A DNA stretch of 35,749 nucleotides from contig SGZF01000009.1 of assembly GCA_004213645.1 (NCBI GenBank), forward strand, positions 1 to 35,749, written 5' to 3'. The translations under genes were made by a program, and so were the position numbers. A model generated the notes under the pieces. That model ran no database searches. It saw only the letters and a program-made list of their open reading frames with translations, and had not been told where the DNA came from. This document shows, one piece after another, positions 15,446-26,298 of the stretch (positions are counted from its first letter, which is position 1; every line of letters begins with the position of its first letter). The stretch comes from Flavobacteriales bacterium (lineage in GTDB: Bacteria; Bacteroidota; Bacteroidia; Flavobacteriales; Flavobacteriaceae).

Positions 15446-17360
15446 AAATATATTCTTTTCAATTATTTCAGTTTTTTCACTCAATTCTCAAGAGAAGGAG
15501 CCTGTTTCATGGTCATATGAAGTTAACAAAGTAAGTAATTTAGATTACGAAATTATTTTTGATGCTGTTATAATCGATGGATGGAAATTATATTCACAAT
15601 TCTCCCCAGAGGAAGGATCGGTTGCCACTAGTTTTAAGTTTTTAAATAAGAATTCTAATTATGAGGCAAATGAAATTTTTGATGAAGACCCGTATACAAT
15701 TGGTTATGACAACGTTTTCAAGATGGATTTATTTTATTTTGAACAAAATGCATCCTTTTCACAATCAATTAAACTCTCTGATAAAGATATAAATCAGATA
15801 AAAATAGAGATTGACTACTCATCTTGTGATGATGAATTATGTATTTTTCGAAATGAGACGTTTAATGTAATACTTGATAATAGTAAGAAAATGATTCAAG
15901 ATGAAAATGTCACGTTAGATGATATTAAAAAATATAATTTACTTGAACTAGATTTAGATAAAACTAGTTATAATAGCTTTGATGTAATACAATCATCAAA
16001 TTATTTTGAAATTTTTATTTTCGGTTTACTTGCTGGTTTTTTAGCCCTATTAACTCCTTGTATTTTCCCCATGATACCTTTGACTGTTTCATATTTTATT
16101 GATCAAAATAAACTCAAGTATAGTAGTTTAATTTCAGCATCCTTGTATGGTGCATTTATTGTATTGATATACATATTGTTAAGTGTGCCATTTCATTTAT
16201 TTGATAGTCTAAATCCTAATATTCTAAATACCATTTCAACTAATGTATACGTGAATATTACATTCTTTATAGTTTTCATATTATTTGCAATTTCATTTTT
16301 CGGATACTTTGACATAGTAATTCCAAGTAATATAATATCTGGTTCTGAGAAAAAATCAGAGAAAGGTGGGGTTATTGGAATATTTTTCATGTCTCTCACA
16401 TTAGCTCTAGTTTCATTTTCTTGTACTGGTCCAATACTAGGATCTTTACTAGCAGGTTCTTTATCATCAGCTCAATCAGGAGCTATACAGCTTTCGTTTG
16501 GAATGTTTGGTTTTGGATTAGCATTAGCTCTTCCTTTTACTTTTTTAGCATTCTACCCAAAATATCTTTCAGTAATACCTAAATCTGGAATTTGGTTAAA
16601 AAAGCTTAAGGTTTCTTTAGGGTTTATTGAACTTGCTCTAGCATTTAAATTTCTTTCAAATGCAGATTTGGTTGAAGGCTGGGGTATCTTAAAAAGAGAA
16701 ATATTTATAGTCATATGGGTGATTATATTTTTAATTCTTTCATTTTATCTTTTTAAAACCCAATTTAACAAAGTTAATTTCAGAAATATATTCGGTTGGC
16801 TTTTCCTAATTTTCTCTTTATACCTTGGTTCAGGATTAATTAGTAGTAAAAATGTGAGACTTTTAAGTGGTATTCTTCCTCCAGAATTTTATTCTGTTGA
16901 AAGTAAAACTAATGGTTGTCCATTGAATCTTAATTGTTTTAAAGATTTTGAAGAGGGTAAAAATTATGCAGTTAAAAATGAGAAAATTATTCTTTTAGAT
17001 TTCACAGGTTGGGCTTGTGCAAATTGTAGGAGGATGGAAGAAAATGTTTGGTCTAAACCTGCTATATTTAATATGCTAGATAATAATTTTGTAATTATTT
17101 CCTTGTATGTTGATGACAGAACTAAGCTATCAAAGAGTGAGGAATTTAAATATTTAAATAAATCAGGAAATGTTCAATATGTTAACAATGTTGGTAGGAG
17201 ATGGTCTTTATTTCAACAGGTTAATTTTAACAATGCTTCACAACCATATTATGTGGCAATGATTCCTTCCGGAAAAATTTTAACGGAGCCCATTCAATAC
17301 ACATCTGAAGAAAACTTTAAAAATTGGTTAGAATTGTCAATAGAGAAATCCTCTGAGTAA
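15438..17360 (+). CDS. dsbD: DsbD-like thiol:disulfide interchange protein
   Basis: A 640-residue inner-membrane protein carrying electrons from cytoplasmic thioredoxin to periplasmic thiol proteins. It has a signal-like N-terminus (MIKNIFFSIISVFSLNS). Next is a periplasmic DsbD alpha domain with cysteines 130 and 135 (SSCDDELC). The membrane core (about 187-475) has TPCIFPM (C208) and SFSCTGPILG (C329). A C-terminal thioredoxin-like domain has WACANC (C527, C530). These match the three redox pairs of E. coli DsbD. The start overlaps the end of tilS by 8 bp, so the two are co-transcribed. One base separates its stop from the convergent nitroreductase. Confidence 0.93.
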   Translation: MIKNIFFSIISVFSLNSQEKEPVSWSYEVNKVSNLDYEIIFDAVIIDGWKLYSQFSPEEGSVATSFKFLNKNSNYEANEIFDEDPYTIGYDNVFKMDLFYFEQNASFSQSIKLSDKDINQIKIEIDYSSCDDELCIFRNETFNVILDNSKKMIQDENVTLDDIKKYNLLELDLDKTSYNSFDVIQSSNYFEIFIFGLLAGFLALLTPCIFPMIPLTVSYFIDQNKLKYSSLISASLYGAFIVLIYILLSVPFHLFDSLNPNILNTISTNVYVNITFFIVFILFAISFFGYFDIVIPSNIISGSEKKSEKGGVIGIFFMSLTLALVSFSCTGPILGSLLAGSLSSAQSGAIQLSFGMFGFGLALALPFTFLAFYPKYLSVIPKSGIWLKKLKVSLGFIELALAFKFLSNADLVEGWGILKREIFIVIWVIIFLILSFYLFKTQFNKVNFRNIFGWLFLIFSLYLGSGLISSKNVRLLSGILPPEFYSVESKTNGCPLNLNCFKDFEEGKNYAVKNEKIILLDFTGWACANCRRMEENVWSKPAIFNMLDNNFVIISLYVDDRTKLSKSEEFKYLNKSGNVQYVNNVGRRWSLFQQVNFNNASQPYYVAMIPSGKILTEPIQYTSEENFKNWLELSIEKSSE

Positions 17361-17361
17361 T

Positions 17362-18078
17362 TTATTTTCGAAAATAGACCTCTTCAAAAGGAATTCTAAA
17401 TCTTTTACCATACACACCTTCTTTACTTCTAATACCACATCCAATCACCATGTTTATTTCAGATTTCTTATTTAGCCTTAATAAGTTTTTTAATTTTAAT
17501 GAGTCAAATCCTTCCATTGGACATGTATCATAACCAAATCCAGACATACTAATCATGAAATTTTGAGATGCAAGTGCTGCACTTTTATGAGCAACAATTC
17601 TTGTATCAGAACTTCTTAATTGCCTATACATTACTTTAAAAATACCAACTAAATAGGCAAAAATAAATTTAGAAAAACTAAGTATACCATAGAAGTCCTT
17701 GTATACAAGTGGGATAGCTTTAGTGTAATATTTTTTAGTTTGATCATATTGCTTAGCACTTAAAACTTCCTTATTTGAATTAAAAAAATCAATATTTTGA
17801 TTTGCTCGTAATTTCCATAAATCTTTTCTAACTATTGTTATAACAATCTCCTTAGCAGTGGATGCAGCAGGCTGATTAAAGCATATCTTAGAAATACTAG
17901 TTAGTAGTTCTTTATTAGTGATATGATAAAATTCCCATAATTGAAGGTTGCTACTAGTAGGAGCTAATACTCCATTTTTTAAACACTTTTTTACAATCTC
18001 AGTATCAATTTCTTTACGTGCGTCAAACTTTCTAATAGATCTTCTAAATTCAATAGCCTCACTCACAGTTTTTTCCAT
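17362..18078 (-). CDS. Nitroreductase-family FMN oxidoreductase
   Basis: A protein of about 238 residues with the FMN-binding pattern of the nitroreductase family: RRSIRKFD near the start, NGVLAPTSSNLQLWEF, and SGFGYDTCPMEGFD in the C-terminal half, followed by VIGCGIRSKEG. Such enzymes reduce nitro, quinone or enone substrates with NAD(P)H. I place the start at ATG 18078, one base after the aldehyde dehydrogenase stop. The frame stays open 15 bp further upstream to a TTG, which is less likely. The middle insert (YKDFYGILSFSKFIFAYL) is unusually hydrophobic. It is probably co-transcribed with the upstream aldehyde dehydrogenase; the physiological substrate is unknown. Confidence 0.86.
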   Translation of the reverse strand: MEKTVSEAIEFRRSIRKFDARKEIDTEIVKKCLKNGVLAPTSSNLQLWEFYHITNKELLTSISKICFNQPAASTAKEIVITIVRKDLWKLRANQNIDFFNSNKEVLSAKQYDQTKKYYTKAIPLVYKDFYGILSFSKFIFAYLVGIFKVMYRQLRSSDTRIVAHKSAALASQNFMISMSGFGYDTCPMEGFDSLKLKNLLRLNKKSEINMVIGCGIRSKEGVYGKRFRIPFEEVYFRK

Positions 18079-18079
18079 A

Positions 18080-19459
18080 CTATATTTTCTCAAGTATTTT
18101 TTTTATAAAATTAAATGAATTAGGATAAGGCCCATATCTTAATGGTAGATCAATCATTGATTTTTTTTCAAGAACAGGTTTATAATGAGTAAATGTATCA
18201 AAGCTAAACTTTCCTCTGTAAGATCCCATTCCACTTGGACCAATACCTCCAAATGGTAAATTTGGGTTTACATAGTGAATAAGAGTATCATTGACTACAC
18301 ATCCTCCAAACTTATATGAGTTGATTAACTTATCGATAAACTTTTGATTTTTTGAAAAAATGTAGAATGCTAATGGAGATTGATTTGCATGAAGAATTTT
18401 TTCTAAATCATTTTCATTTTCATATGATAAAATTGGTAAAATTGGTCCAAAAATTTCGTCTTTCATTATTTCAGAATTAACATCAGGATCAATTATTAGT
18501 GTGGGCTCAACATAAAGATTTTCTTCATCTATTTTACCACCAAATTCTATATTCTGATTATTTAAATTTTTTTTGAGTCTTTTTAAATTATTAGTATTAA
18601 TGATTCTTCCATAACTATCTGATTCAATCGGAGAATTGCCAAAAGTAGATATGATATTCTTTTTTAGCATTGAAATTAATTCATCTTTAACATGATTATT
18701 AACAATTACATAATCAGGAGCAATACATGTCTGACCACAATTTACAAACTTGCCAGATACAATCCTTTTAGCAACTTTGTTTATATCTATTCCTGAATCA
18801 ACCACACATGGACTTTTACCTCCAAGTTCTAATGTTATTGGAGTTAGATTTTTTGCTGCTTTTTCGGCAATAATTTTTCCAATCCTAGTGCTTCCAGTGA
18901 AGAAAATATAATCCCATTTTTTATCAAGGAGGTATTTGGCAGTTTCAGCATCTCCTTCAATTACACTAACTAAATTTTGAGGAAAAACAGTTTCAATTAA
19001 TTCTTTTAAAACAGATGATGTATTAGGTGCCAACTCTGAAGGTTTTATTACAACTGTGTTTCCAGCAGCCACTGCACCTATTAAGGGTGTTAATGATAGT
19101 TGAAATGGATAGTTCCAAGGTGTTATGATAAGTGTATTTCCGTAGGGTTCCGGAATAAGATAATTTTTCGAAGGATAATTAAAGATAGATCCACCAACTC
19201 TTTTTTTTCTTGACCATCTTTTTAGTCTTTTAGTAAATAATCTAATTTCTCTTTTAACTAGAAGAATCTCAGATAGAAATGACTCAAATTCATGTTTATC
19301 TAGATCTTTCTTTAGAGCGTCATATATTTTTGACTCATTTGTGCTAATTGTTTTTAAGAGTGAATTTAAAATTTGAATTCTATAGTTAACAGAATTAGAA
19401 TTAGTTTTGGCAAATTTTATTTGTGAATTAATTATGTAATCAATTTCTTTGTAACCCAT
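18080..19459 (-). CDS. Aldehyde dehydrogenase (class 3 / fatty-aldehyde-type)
   Basis: A 459-residue NAD(P)-dependent aldehyde dehydrogenase. The cofactor loop TPWNYPFQLSLTPLIGAVAA, general-base Glu in ELGGKSP (E211) and nucleophile Cys in NCGQTCIAPDY (C245) are all intact, followed by IFGPILPIL and the C-terminal FGGIGPSGMGSYRGK. The shorter length and ITPWNYP/APDY motifs fit the class 3 family (ALDH3-like, coniferyl or fatty aldehyde dehydrogenases). It is divergent from ilvD and is followed one base later by a nitroreductase. Oxidation of aldehydes from lipid peroxidation is possible but unproven. Confidence 0.92.
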   Translation of the reverse strand: MGYKEIDYIINSQIKFAKTNSNSVNYRIQILNSLLKTISTNESKIYDALKKDLDKHEFESFLSEILLVKREIRLFTKRLKRWSRKKRVGGSIFNYPSKNYLIPEPYGNTLIITPWNYPFQLSLTPLIGAVAAGNTVVIKPSELAPNTSSVLKELIETVFPQNLVSVIEGDAETAKYLLDKKWDYIFFTGSTRIGKIIAEKAAKNLTPITLELGGKSPCVVDSGIDINKVAKRIVSGKFVNCGQTCIAPDYVIVNNHVKDELISMLKKNIISTFGNSPIESDSYGRIINTNNLKRLKKNLNNQNIEFGGKIDEENLYVEPTLIIDPDVNSEIMKDEIFGPILPILSYENENDLEKILHANQSPLAFYIFSKNQKFIDKLINSYKFGGCVVNDTLIHYVNPNLPFGGIGPSGMGSYRGKFSFDTFTHYKPVLEKKSMIDLPLRYGPYPNSFNFIKKILEKI

Positions 19460-19651
19460 ATTGAGTTCAATTTAATTATTTAAATTCAAAAACGATATTT
19501 AATAATTTGGGTATAACATATTTTATTTTATATATACCTGTTTATTAGATATTTAAATCAAATTTTATTATTTTGAATATAGTTATACTTTATAAATACA
19601 TTTAAAAAGATAACAACTTGGTAATAATTTTAGTTTTTAATAACAATTTAC
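19460..19651. promoter_or_regulatory. Divergent intergenic region upstream of the ilv operon
   Basis: A 192 bp, extremely AT-rich gap between the divergent aldehyde dehydrogenase and ilvD. It must contain the ilv promoter. I looked for an attenuator: there is no ATG-led leader peptide rich in Ile, Leu or Val codons, no G+C-rich hairpin followed by T-run, and no T-box-like element. Near matches to the Bacteroidetes -7 box occur (TAATTTG near 19504, TATTTTG near 19569), each one base short of consensus. No element can be assigned firmly. Confidence 0.35.
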
Positions 19652-21325
19652 ATGTACAATAAATACAGTCGAGTAGTAACAAAGGATGACTCTCAACCAG
19701 CTGCTCAAGCTATGCTTCACGCTATTGGTTTGACTGGGGATGACTTTGATAAACCTTTTATAGGTATAGCTAGTACTGGTTATGAAGGTAATCCGTGTAA
19801 TATGCATTTAAACGACCTCTCTGTAAAAATAAAAGAAAGTATAGTTAATACTGACTATGTTGGCCTTATATTTAATACTATAGGTGTTAGTGATGGCATT
19901 TCAATGGGTACATTTGGTATGAGATATTCTTTGCCATCTAGAGATATTATTGCTGATTCAATGGAAACTGTTGTTCAAGCTATGTCCTATGATGGATTAG
20001 TAACTGTTGTAGGTTGTGATAAAAATATGCCAGGTGCTTTAATGGCAATGCTTAGACTTGATAGACCGAGTATATTGGTTTATGGAGGAACAATTGACTC
20101 TGGTTGCTATAATAATAAAGAGCTAGATGTTGTTTCAGCATTTGAAGCATGGGGTGAAAAAGTTGCTGGAAAGATTGACGATAATGAATATAAAAATGTA
20201 ATTAAAAATGCCTGTCCCGGTGCAGGAGCATGTGGTGGTATGTATACTGCTAATACAATGGCATCAGCAATTGAAGCTTTGGGAATGTCTCTTCCATATA
20301 ATTCCTCTAACCCTGCAATAAGCAAAGATAAAATAAATGAATGTGCTGAAATAGGTTCTGCTATGAAATTACTCATAGAGAAAGACATCAAGCCTTCTGA
20401 TATAGTTACAAAAAAATCTCTTGAAAATGCATTAAGACTAATTACAATATTAGGAGGATCTACAAATGCAGTTCTTCATTTTTTAGCTATTTCTAGAGCA
20501 GCTAATTTAGATTTATCTATTGATTATTTTCAAGAAATAAGTGATTCTACGCCTTTTATCGCAAATCTCAAACCAAGTGGTAAATATTTAATGAAGGATT
20601 TACATAAAATAGGAGGTGTTCCTTCTGTGTTAAAATATATGCTAGATAATAATCTGTTAAATGGAGAATGTATGACAATAACAGGTAAAACTCTCAAAGA
20701 AAACTTATCACAAGTTCAATTACCAGATATGGATACAAATGATATTATTTTCCCAATTTCAAATCCAATAAAAAAAACTGGCCATATTCAAATTTTAAAA
20801 GGAAATCTTGCAGAAGAAGGTTGTGTTGCTAAGATAACTGGAAAAGAAGGTTTAAAATTCACTGGTCCTGCTAAGGTTTTTGATAGTGAATTTGAATGTT
20901 TATCTGCAATAAAAGAATCTAAAGTATTTAAAGGTGAAGTTGTAGTAATTAGATATGAGGGACCAAAAGGAGGACCTGGAATGCCTGAAATGCTTAAGCC
21001 TACATCTGCTATTATGGGAGCTGGACTTGGAAAAGATGTTGCGTTAATAACTGATGGAAGGTTTTCAGGAGGTACTCATGGCTTTGTTGTTGGTCATATT
21101 GTTCCAGAAGCATATGAAGGAGGTACTCTAGCTATAATTGAAGATGGAGATATAATTACTATTGATTCGGAGAATAATGTATTACATGTTGATATTTCAG
21201 AAAAGGAAATAACTAATAGAATTAATAACTGGAAAAAACCAGATCCAAAAATTGACAAAGGAATTTTATATAAATACGTTAAATCTGTTTCAAATGCATC
21301 TAATGGATGTGTTACTGATGAATAG
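19652..21325 (+). CDS. ilvD: Dihydroxy-acid dehydratase
   Basis: A 557-residue cytosolic Fe-S dehydratase for the third shared step of valine and isoleucine synthesis, giving 2-oxoisovalerate and 2-oxo-3-methylvalerate. The three expected cluster cysteines are visible: GNPCNMH (C49), GCDKNMPG (C122) and [16 protein letters not shown] (C194). The C-terminal half contains [22 protein letters not shown] and [12 protein letters not shown], all family hallmarks. Length is normal. It is the first gene of the ilv operon, with ilvB 5 bp downstream. Confidence 0.97.
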   Translation: MYNKYSRVVTKDDSQPAAQAMLHAIGLTGDDFDKPFIGIASTGYEGNPCNMHLNDLSVKIKESIVNTDYVGLIFNTIGVSDGISMGTFGMRYSLPSRDIIADSMETVVQAMSYDGLVTVVGCDKNMPGALMAMLRLDRPSILVYGGTIDSGCYNNKELDVVSAFEAWGEKVAGKIDDNEYKNVIKNACPGAGACGGMYTANTMASAIEALGMSLPYNSSNPAISKDKINECAEIGSAMKLLIEKDIKPSDIVTKKSLENALRLITILGGSTNAVLHFLAISRAANLDLSIDYFQEISDSTPFIANLKPSGKYLMKDLHKIGGVPSVLKYMLDNNLLNGECMTITGKTLKENLSQVQLPDMDTNDIIFPISNPIKKTGHIQILKGNLAEEGCVAKITGKEGLKFTGPAKVFDSEFECLSAIKESKVFKGEVVVIRYEGPKGGPGMPEMLKPTSAIMGAGLGKDVALITDGRFSGGTHGFVVGHIVPEAYEGGTLAIIEDGDIITIDSENNVLHVDISEKEITNRINNWKKPDPKIDKGILYKYVKSVSNASNGCVTDE

Positions 21326-21330
21326 AAATT

Positions 21331-23025
21331 ATGAAAAAGAAAAAAATAAGTGGTGCAGAAGCTGTAGTTCATTCTTTATTAAATGAAGATGTTGATTTGA
21401 TATGGGGATACCCAGGTGGTGCAATTATGCCTGTATATGACGAGTTTTATAAATTCCAAGATAAGTTACAGCATATTTTAGCTAGACATGAACAAGGAGC
21501 AATCCATGCTGCACAGGGTTATGCTAGATCTTCCGGAAAAGTAGGCGTGGCAATTGCAACATCAGGGCCTGGTGCAACTAATCTTGTTACTGGTATTGCC
21601 GATGCACAAATAGACTCAACTCCAATTGTATGTGTCACTGGCCAAGTTCCTTCTCACCTTTTAGGTTCTGATGCATTTCAAGAAACAGATATTATAGGAA
21701 TTTCAATGCCAGTTACTAAATGGAATTATCAAATTACTAAAGCATCTGAAATTCCTGAAATTTTTGCAAAAGCATTTTATATTGCAAAATCAGGTAGACC
21801 TGGTCCAGTATTAATTGATATAACTAAAGATGCTCAATTTGAGTTTTTTGATTTTAATTATTCAAAATGTGAAGGGATAAGAAGTTATAATCCATTACCT
21901 GTAATTAGTAATGACGCAATAGATGATGCCTCAAAGCTAATAAACTCTGCAAAGAAACCACTTATTGTTTGGGGTCAAGGAGTTATTTTAGGAAATGCTG
22001 AAAAAGAGTTCAGGGATTTTGTTGAAAAAAGTGGAATCCCTGCTGCATGGACAATTTTAGGCTTATCTGCACTTCCAACTTCTCATGATCTAAATGTTGG
22101 AATGGTTGGAATGCATGGAAATTATGGTCCTAATGTTCTAACAAATAAATGTGACTTACTTATTGCTGTTGGTATGAGATTTGATGATCGAGTAACAGGA
22201 GATCCGAAAACTTATGCTTCACAAGCAAAAATAATTCACCTTGATATTGATCCAGCAGAAATAAATAAAAATATTATTGTAGACGTTCCAGTTATTGGTG
22301 ATTGTAAAGATTCTCTTAAATTAATTACAAGTAAGATTGAAAAAAAATCTCATGCTAAATGGATCTCCAAATTTGATGATTTAATGAAAATTGAATTTGA
22401 AAAAGTTATTAGGTCTGATTTAAATCCATCTAAAGATGGCTTAACGATGGGGGAATCTATTATAGCAATAAATGAATACACTAAAGGTGATGCTATTATA
22501 GTTACTGATGTTGGTCAACATCAAATGGTAGCATGTAGATATGCTAATTTTATTAGTTCAAAGAGTAATATCACCTCAGGAGGATTAGGTACAATGGGAT
22601 TTGCACTTCCAGCAGCAATGGGTGCTAAAATGGGTGCTTTAAATAGGGAGGTAGTAGCGGTTATTGGAGATGGAGGTTATCAAATGACAATTCAGGAACT
22701 AGGTACAATTTTTCAATTACAGATACCTGTAAAAATTGTTATTCTTAATAATGATTTTCTAGGCATGGTTCGTCAGTGGCAACAATTATTCTTTGATAAA
22801 AGATATGCTTCAACTGAAATGATAAACCCAGACTTTGTTGCAATTGCAAAAGGTTATTATATAGATTCTGAAAGAGTTAAAGATAGAAAGGATTTAAAAC
22901 CTGCTGTAGAAAGGATGATCAAATCAAAGAAGCCTTATGTTTTAGAAATATGTGTTGAGAAAGAAAATAATGTATTTCCAATGATACCCTCAGGTGCATC
23001 TGTATCTGATATTAGATTAAATTAA
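21331..23025 (+). CDS. ilvB: Acetolactate synthase large (catalytic) subunit
   Basis: A 564-residue thiamine-diphosphate enzyme condensing two pyruvates to acetolactate, or pyruvate with 2-oxobutanoate to acetohydroxybutanoate. The catalytic Glu lies in HEQGAIHAAQGYAR, the substrate loop in TSGPGATNLVTGIADA, and the ThDP motif runs from GDGGYQMTIQELG to ILNND about 28 residues later. Next comes GMVRQWQQLFFDKRY, typical of biosynthetic acetolactate synthases and including the Trp at the herbicide-binding site. It lies between ilvD (5 bp gap) and its regulatory subunit ilvN (1 bp gap), which confirms the biosynthetic rather than fermentative type. Confidence 0.97.
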   Translation: MKKKKISGAEAVVHSLLNEDVDLIWGYPGGAIMPVYDEFYKFQDKLQHILARHEQGAIHAAQGYARSSGKVGVAIATSGPGATNLVTGIADAQIDSTPIVCVTGQVPSHLLGSDAFQETDIIGISMPVTKWNYQITKASEIPEIFAKAFYIAKSGRPGPVLIDITKDAQFEFFDFNYSKCEGIRSYNPLPVISNDAIDDASKLINSAKKPLIVWGQGVILGNAEKEFRDFVEKSGIPAAWTILGLSALPTSHDLNVGMVGMHGNYGPNVLTNKCDLLIAVGMRFDDRVTGDPKTYASQAKIIHLDIDPAEINKNIIVDVPVIGDCKDSLKLITSKIEKKSHAKWISKFDDLMKIEFEKVIRSDLNPSKDGLTMGESIIAINEYTKGDAIIVTDVGQHQMVACRYANFISSKSNITSGGLGTMGFALPAAMGAKMGALNREVVAVIGDGGYQMTIQELGTIFQLQIPVKIVILNNDFLGMVRQWQQLFFDKRYASTEMINPDFVAIAKGYYIDSERVKDRKDLKPAVERMIKSKKPYVLEICVEKENNVFPMIPSGASVSDIRLN

Positions 23026-23026
23026 A

Positions 23027-23560
23027 ATGGAAAAGAAAAATAATTATACCATCTCAGTTTATACAGAAAATAATGTAGGACTTCTACATAGACTTTCAGC
23101 AATTTTCTTAAAACGTCATATAAATATCGAGAGCTTTACTACCTCTGAATGTGAAATTAAAGATGTGTTTAGATTTATTATAGTTGTAAAAATGACTAAA
23201 TCTGGTGTTGAGAAAGTATCTAAACAGATTGAAAAACAGGTAGAGGTTATTAAAGTTTATTTTCATACAGATAGAGAAACTATTTTTCAAGAGTCTGCGC
23301 TTTATAAAATGAAATCCTCAGCTCTCTTTGAAGAAAGACATATTCAAAATATTATTAAAGAATCCAATGCCAGGATAGTTACCGTTAATCCAGAATATTT
23401 TGTAATTGAGAAAACTGGATTTAGAGATGATACTGAAAAACTTTATAATGATCTTGAGAAATATGGCCTTCTTCAATTTACAAGATCAGGAAGAATTGCT
23501 GTTTCCAAAGAAAAGATGGGAATATCAGAAATTTTGAATACTTTTAAAAACCAAAAATAA
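23027..23560 (+). CDS. ilvN: Acetolactate synthase small (regulatory) subunit
   Basis: A 177-residue regulatory partner of IlvB. The N-terminal ACT domain begins [20 protein letters not shown] and continues through [13 protein letters not shown], the fold that binds valine for feedback inhibition. The C-terminal domain is similar to that of IlvH-type subunits ([17 protein letters not shown], then GRIAVSKEK). Length is close to E. coli IlvH (163), so either ilvN or ilvH would be used as a name. It follows ilvB by 1 bp and precedes ilvC by 5 bp. Confidence 0.94.
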   Translation: MEKKNNYTISVYTENNVGLLHRLSAIFLKRHINIESFTTSECEIKDVFRFIIVVKMTKSGVEKVSKQIEKQVEVIKVYFHTDRETIFQESALYKMKSSALFEERHIQNIIKESNARIVTVNPEYFVIEKTGFRDDTEKLYNDLEKYGLLQFTRSGRIAVSKEKMGISEILNTFKNQK

Positions 23561-23565
23561 AAACT

Positions 23566-25041
23566 ATGAAAAATTATTTCAATAGCTTATCCTTTAGAGA
23601 AAAATTAATGCAGCTTGGTAGATGTAGATTTATGGATTCATCTGAGTTTATTGATGGTATCAATTTTTTAAAAGGTAAAAAAATTGCAATTGTTGGATGC
23701 GGTGCCCAAGGTTTACATCAAGGGTTGAACATGAGAGATTCAGGTCTTGATATTTCTTTTGTACTTAGACAATCCTCAATTGATTCTAAGAGACAATCCT
23801 ATGTAAATGCCTCTTCTAACAATTTTAATGTTGGGAATTTTGATGAAATAATTCCCAATTCAGATTTAGTAATTAATTTAACTCCTGATAAGAATCATTC
23901 GCCAGTAGTTGAACAATTAATGCCATTAATGAAAAAAGATTCAATATTATCTTATTCTCATGGATTTAATATTGTTGAGGAGGGAATTAAAGTTAGAAAT
24001 GATATAACTGTTATAATGGTTGCACCTAAATCTCCAGGTTCTGAAGTAAGAGAAGAATATCTTAGAGGTTTTGGAGTTCCAACTTTAATTGCAGTTCATC
24101 CGGAAAATGATATAAATAATTTTGGTTTTGAAGCTGCAAAAGCATATGCAGTATCTCTAGGTTCTCATAAGGCAGGTGTTCTAGAATCATCTTTTGTTGC
24201 TGAAGTAAAATCTGATTTGATGGGTGAACAAACTATATTGTGTGGTATGCTTCAAACTGGATCAATACTATCTTTCAATAGAATGATTGAACTTGGAGTT
24301 GATCCAGGATTTGCATCTAAATTAATTCAACATGGTTGGGAGACGATTACTGAATCTCTAAAGCATGGAGGTATTACTAACATGATGGATAGACTATCAA
24401 ATGCTTCGAAATTTAAAGCTTATGAATTATCAGAAGAGTTAAAATCAATTCTTTCGCCATTATTTATTAAACATATGGACAATATTTTATCTGGTAATTT
24501 TTCTGAAACTATGATGAAAGATTGGGGTAATGATGATAAAGAGCTCTTAAATTGGAGAGAGCAAACAAGTCAAACAGCTTTTGAAAAAACTAACCCTACT
24601 TCAGATGAAATATTAGAACAAGAATATTTCGATAATGGAGTTTTAATGGTAGCATTTATTAAAGCTGGAGTTGAACTAGCTTATGAGACTATGGTTGAAG
24701 CTGGAATTAAAGAAGAATCTGCTTACTATGAATCTCTTCATGAACTTCCATTAATTGCTAATCTAGTTTCTAGAAAAAAACTTTATGAAATGAATAATAT
24801 TATTTCAGACACTGCGGAGTATGGATGTTATTTATTTAATAATGAAGCAATCCCACTTTTATCAAACTTCTTTAAGAAAATTGATAATAATGTTATAGGA
24901 TCTAGTTCACTAATTAATGATTCAAACTCAATTGACAATAAAAAATTAATTGAGATTAACGATTCAATAAGATTTCATTCAATTGAAATTATTGGAGATG
25001 AGTTAAGACAGCATATGACTTCAATGAAAAAAGCATTATAA
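23566..25041 (+). CDS. ilvC: Ketol-acid reductoisomerase, class II
   Basis: A 491-residue enzyme that isomerises and reduces acetolactate and acetohydroxybutanoate. The N-terminal Rossmann domain has [20 protein letters not shown], with VLRQ and KRQS in the 2'-phosphate loop, consistent with NADPH use. The length and the duplicated C-terminal knot domain ([17 protein letters not shown], then [20 protein letters not shown]) mark the long class II (E. coli-like) form rather than the short class I type. It needs Mg2+ and NADPH. It lies centrally in the ilv operon. Confidence 0.96.
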   Translation: MKNYFNSLSFREKLMQLGRCRFMDSSEFIDGINFLKGKKIAIVGCGAQGLHQGLNMRDSGLDISFVLRQSSIDSKRQSYVNASSNNFNVGNFDEIIPNSDLVINLTPDKNHSPVVEQLMPLMKKDSILSYSHGFNIVEEGIKVRNDITVIMVAPKSPGSEVREEYLRGFGVPTLIAVHPENDINNFGFEAAKAYAVSLGSHKAGVLESSFVAEVKSDLMGEQTILCGMLQTGSILSFNRMIELGVDPGFASKLIQHGWETITESLKHGGITNMMDRLSNASKFKAYELSEELKSILSPLFIKHMDNILSGNFSETMMKDWGNDDKELLNWREQTSQTAFEKTNPTSDEILEQEYFDNGVLMVAFIKAGVELAYETMVEAGIKEESAYYESLHELPLIANLVSRKKLYEMNNIISDTAEYGCYLFNNEAIPLLSNFFKKIDNNVIGSSSLINDSNSIDNKKLIEINDSIRFHSIEIIGDELRQHMTSMKKAL

Positions 25042-25045
25042 ATAA

Positions 25046-26293
25046 ATGCAGTTGCCAGATTTAAAGGGAGTAAGAAGTGCTTCGGAGAATTTAAAAGATG
25101 TTTCTAGTATAACCCCATTGACTCTAAATGATCGACTTTCTAAACAATTCAATTCAAGAGTTTTTTTGAAAAGAGAAGATCTTCAAAAAGTCAGATCATT
25201 TAAAATTAGAGGGGCTTTTAATAAAATTAGGTCTGTTAATTTTAATAACTCAAAAAATAAAAGGATTATTTGTTCAAGTGCTGGTAATCACGCACAAGGA
25301 TTTGCTTTTTCTTGTAACAAGTTAAAAATATTTGGTACTGTCTATATGCCTGAAACTACTTCTAAGCAAAAAGTTGAAAGAGTAAAGATGTTTGGAGGAG
25401 ATTATATAAAAATAATTTTATTTGGTGATAATTTTGATGATGCACAAAAAGAAGCTCAAAAAAATCTTTCAGATGATACGATTTTTATTCATCCATTTGA
25501 TGATATTAAAGTAATTGAAGGCCAAGGAACAGTTGCTCTTGAAATTTTAGATCAAATTGATAAACATTTTGATTATTTAATTGTTCCCATTGGAGGAGGG
25601 GGGTTAATTTCAGGAATAATAACTGTTTTTAAGGATTTATCACCAAAAACAAAAATAATTGGGGTTGAAGCTCAGGGAGCTCCAGCTATGTATAAATCAA
25701 TTAAAGAAAATAAAATTGTCACATTAAATAAAATAGATAATTTTGTTGATGGTGTATCCATAAGAAAGATTGGGAAAATCCCGTTTGAACTATGTAAAGA
25801 TTACTTAGACGATCTGCTTATTGTCCCTGAAGGTAAAATATGTCAAACGATTTTAGAGTTATATAATAAAGATGGTATTGTTGTTGAACCAGCTGGAGCG
25901 ATTGGAATATCTGCTCTAGAGATGAATTATGAGAAATTCCAAAAAAAAAATGTTGGTGTTTTAATTTGCGGAGGTAATAATGATATTACTAGAATGGCTG
26001 AAATTAAAGAAAGAGCATTAGTATATTCAAATTTAAAGCACTACTTTATAGTTAAATTTCCTCAAAGAAAAGGGGCTTTGAAAGAATTTGTTAATAATGT
26101 AATTGGAGAAAATGATGATATTACATTTTTTGAATATGTAAAAAAGAACAATAGAGAATATACCTCTGCTATTGTAGGAATAGAGTTAAAGTTTTCTAAA
26201 GATTTAGACCAATTAATACAAAAAATGAAAGAAAGTGGTTTCTTTGGAGAATATTTAAATAATAAACCAGAAACCTTGCGTTTTTTAATATAA
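25046..26293 (+). CDS. ilvA: Threonine dehydratase (biosynthetic type)
   Basis: A 415-residue PLP enzyme deaminating threonine to 2-oxobutanoate, the entry to isoleucine. The PLP lysine is in SFKIRGAF (K53), the substrate loop is [11 protein letters not shown], and the phosphate loop is GGGGLISG. A single C-terminal ACT-like domain (from about 330, [18 protein letters not shown]) would sense isoleucine; E. coli IlvA has two such subdomains and is longer (514). It lies within the ilv operon, 4 bp after ilvC, which supports the biosynthetic rather than catabolic role. Confidence 0.94.
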   Translation: MQLPDLKGVRSASENLKDVSSITPLTLNDRLSKQFNSRVFLKREDLQKVRSFKIRGAFNKIRSVNFNNSKNKRIICSSAGNHAQGFAFSCNKLKIFGTVYMPETTSKQKVERVKMFGGDYIKIILFGDNFDDAQKEAQKNLSDDTIFIHPFDDIKVIEGQGTVALEILDQIDKHFDYLIVPIGGGGLISGIITVFKDLSPKTKIIGVEAQGAPAMYKSIKENKIVTLNKIDNFVDGVSIRKIGKIPFELCKDYLDDLLIVPEGKICQTILELYNKDGIVVEPAGAIGISALEMNYEKFQKKNVGVLICGGNNDITRMAEIKERALVYSNLKHYFIVKFPQRKGALKEFVNNVIGENDDITFFEYVKKNNREYTSAIVGIELKFSKDLDQLIQKMKESGFFGEYLNNKPETLRFLI

Positions 26294-26298
26294 AATAT

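Noticed and set aside
18079-18093. Upstream TTG start for the nitroreductase
   Set aside because: It would overlap the aldehyde dehydrogenase by 14 bp and add five residues, while an ATG lies one base after that gene's stop, matching the spacing of other genes here.
19460-19651. Leader-peptide attenuator or T-box upstream of ilvD
   Set aside because: No ATG-initiated short frame with Ile/Val/Leu runs and no terminator hairpin occur; the only inverted repeats are weak AT-only stretches expected from composition.
20107-20391. Minus-strand open frame within ilvD
   Set aside because: It is a shadow of the conserved ilvD reading frame, with no recognisable protein features.
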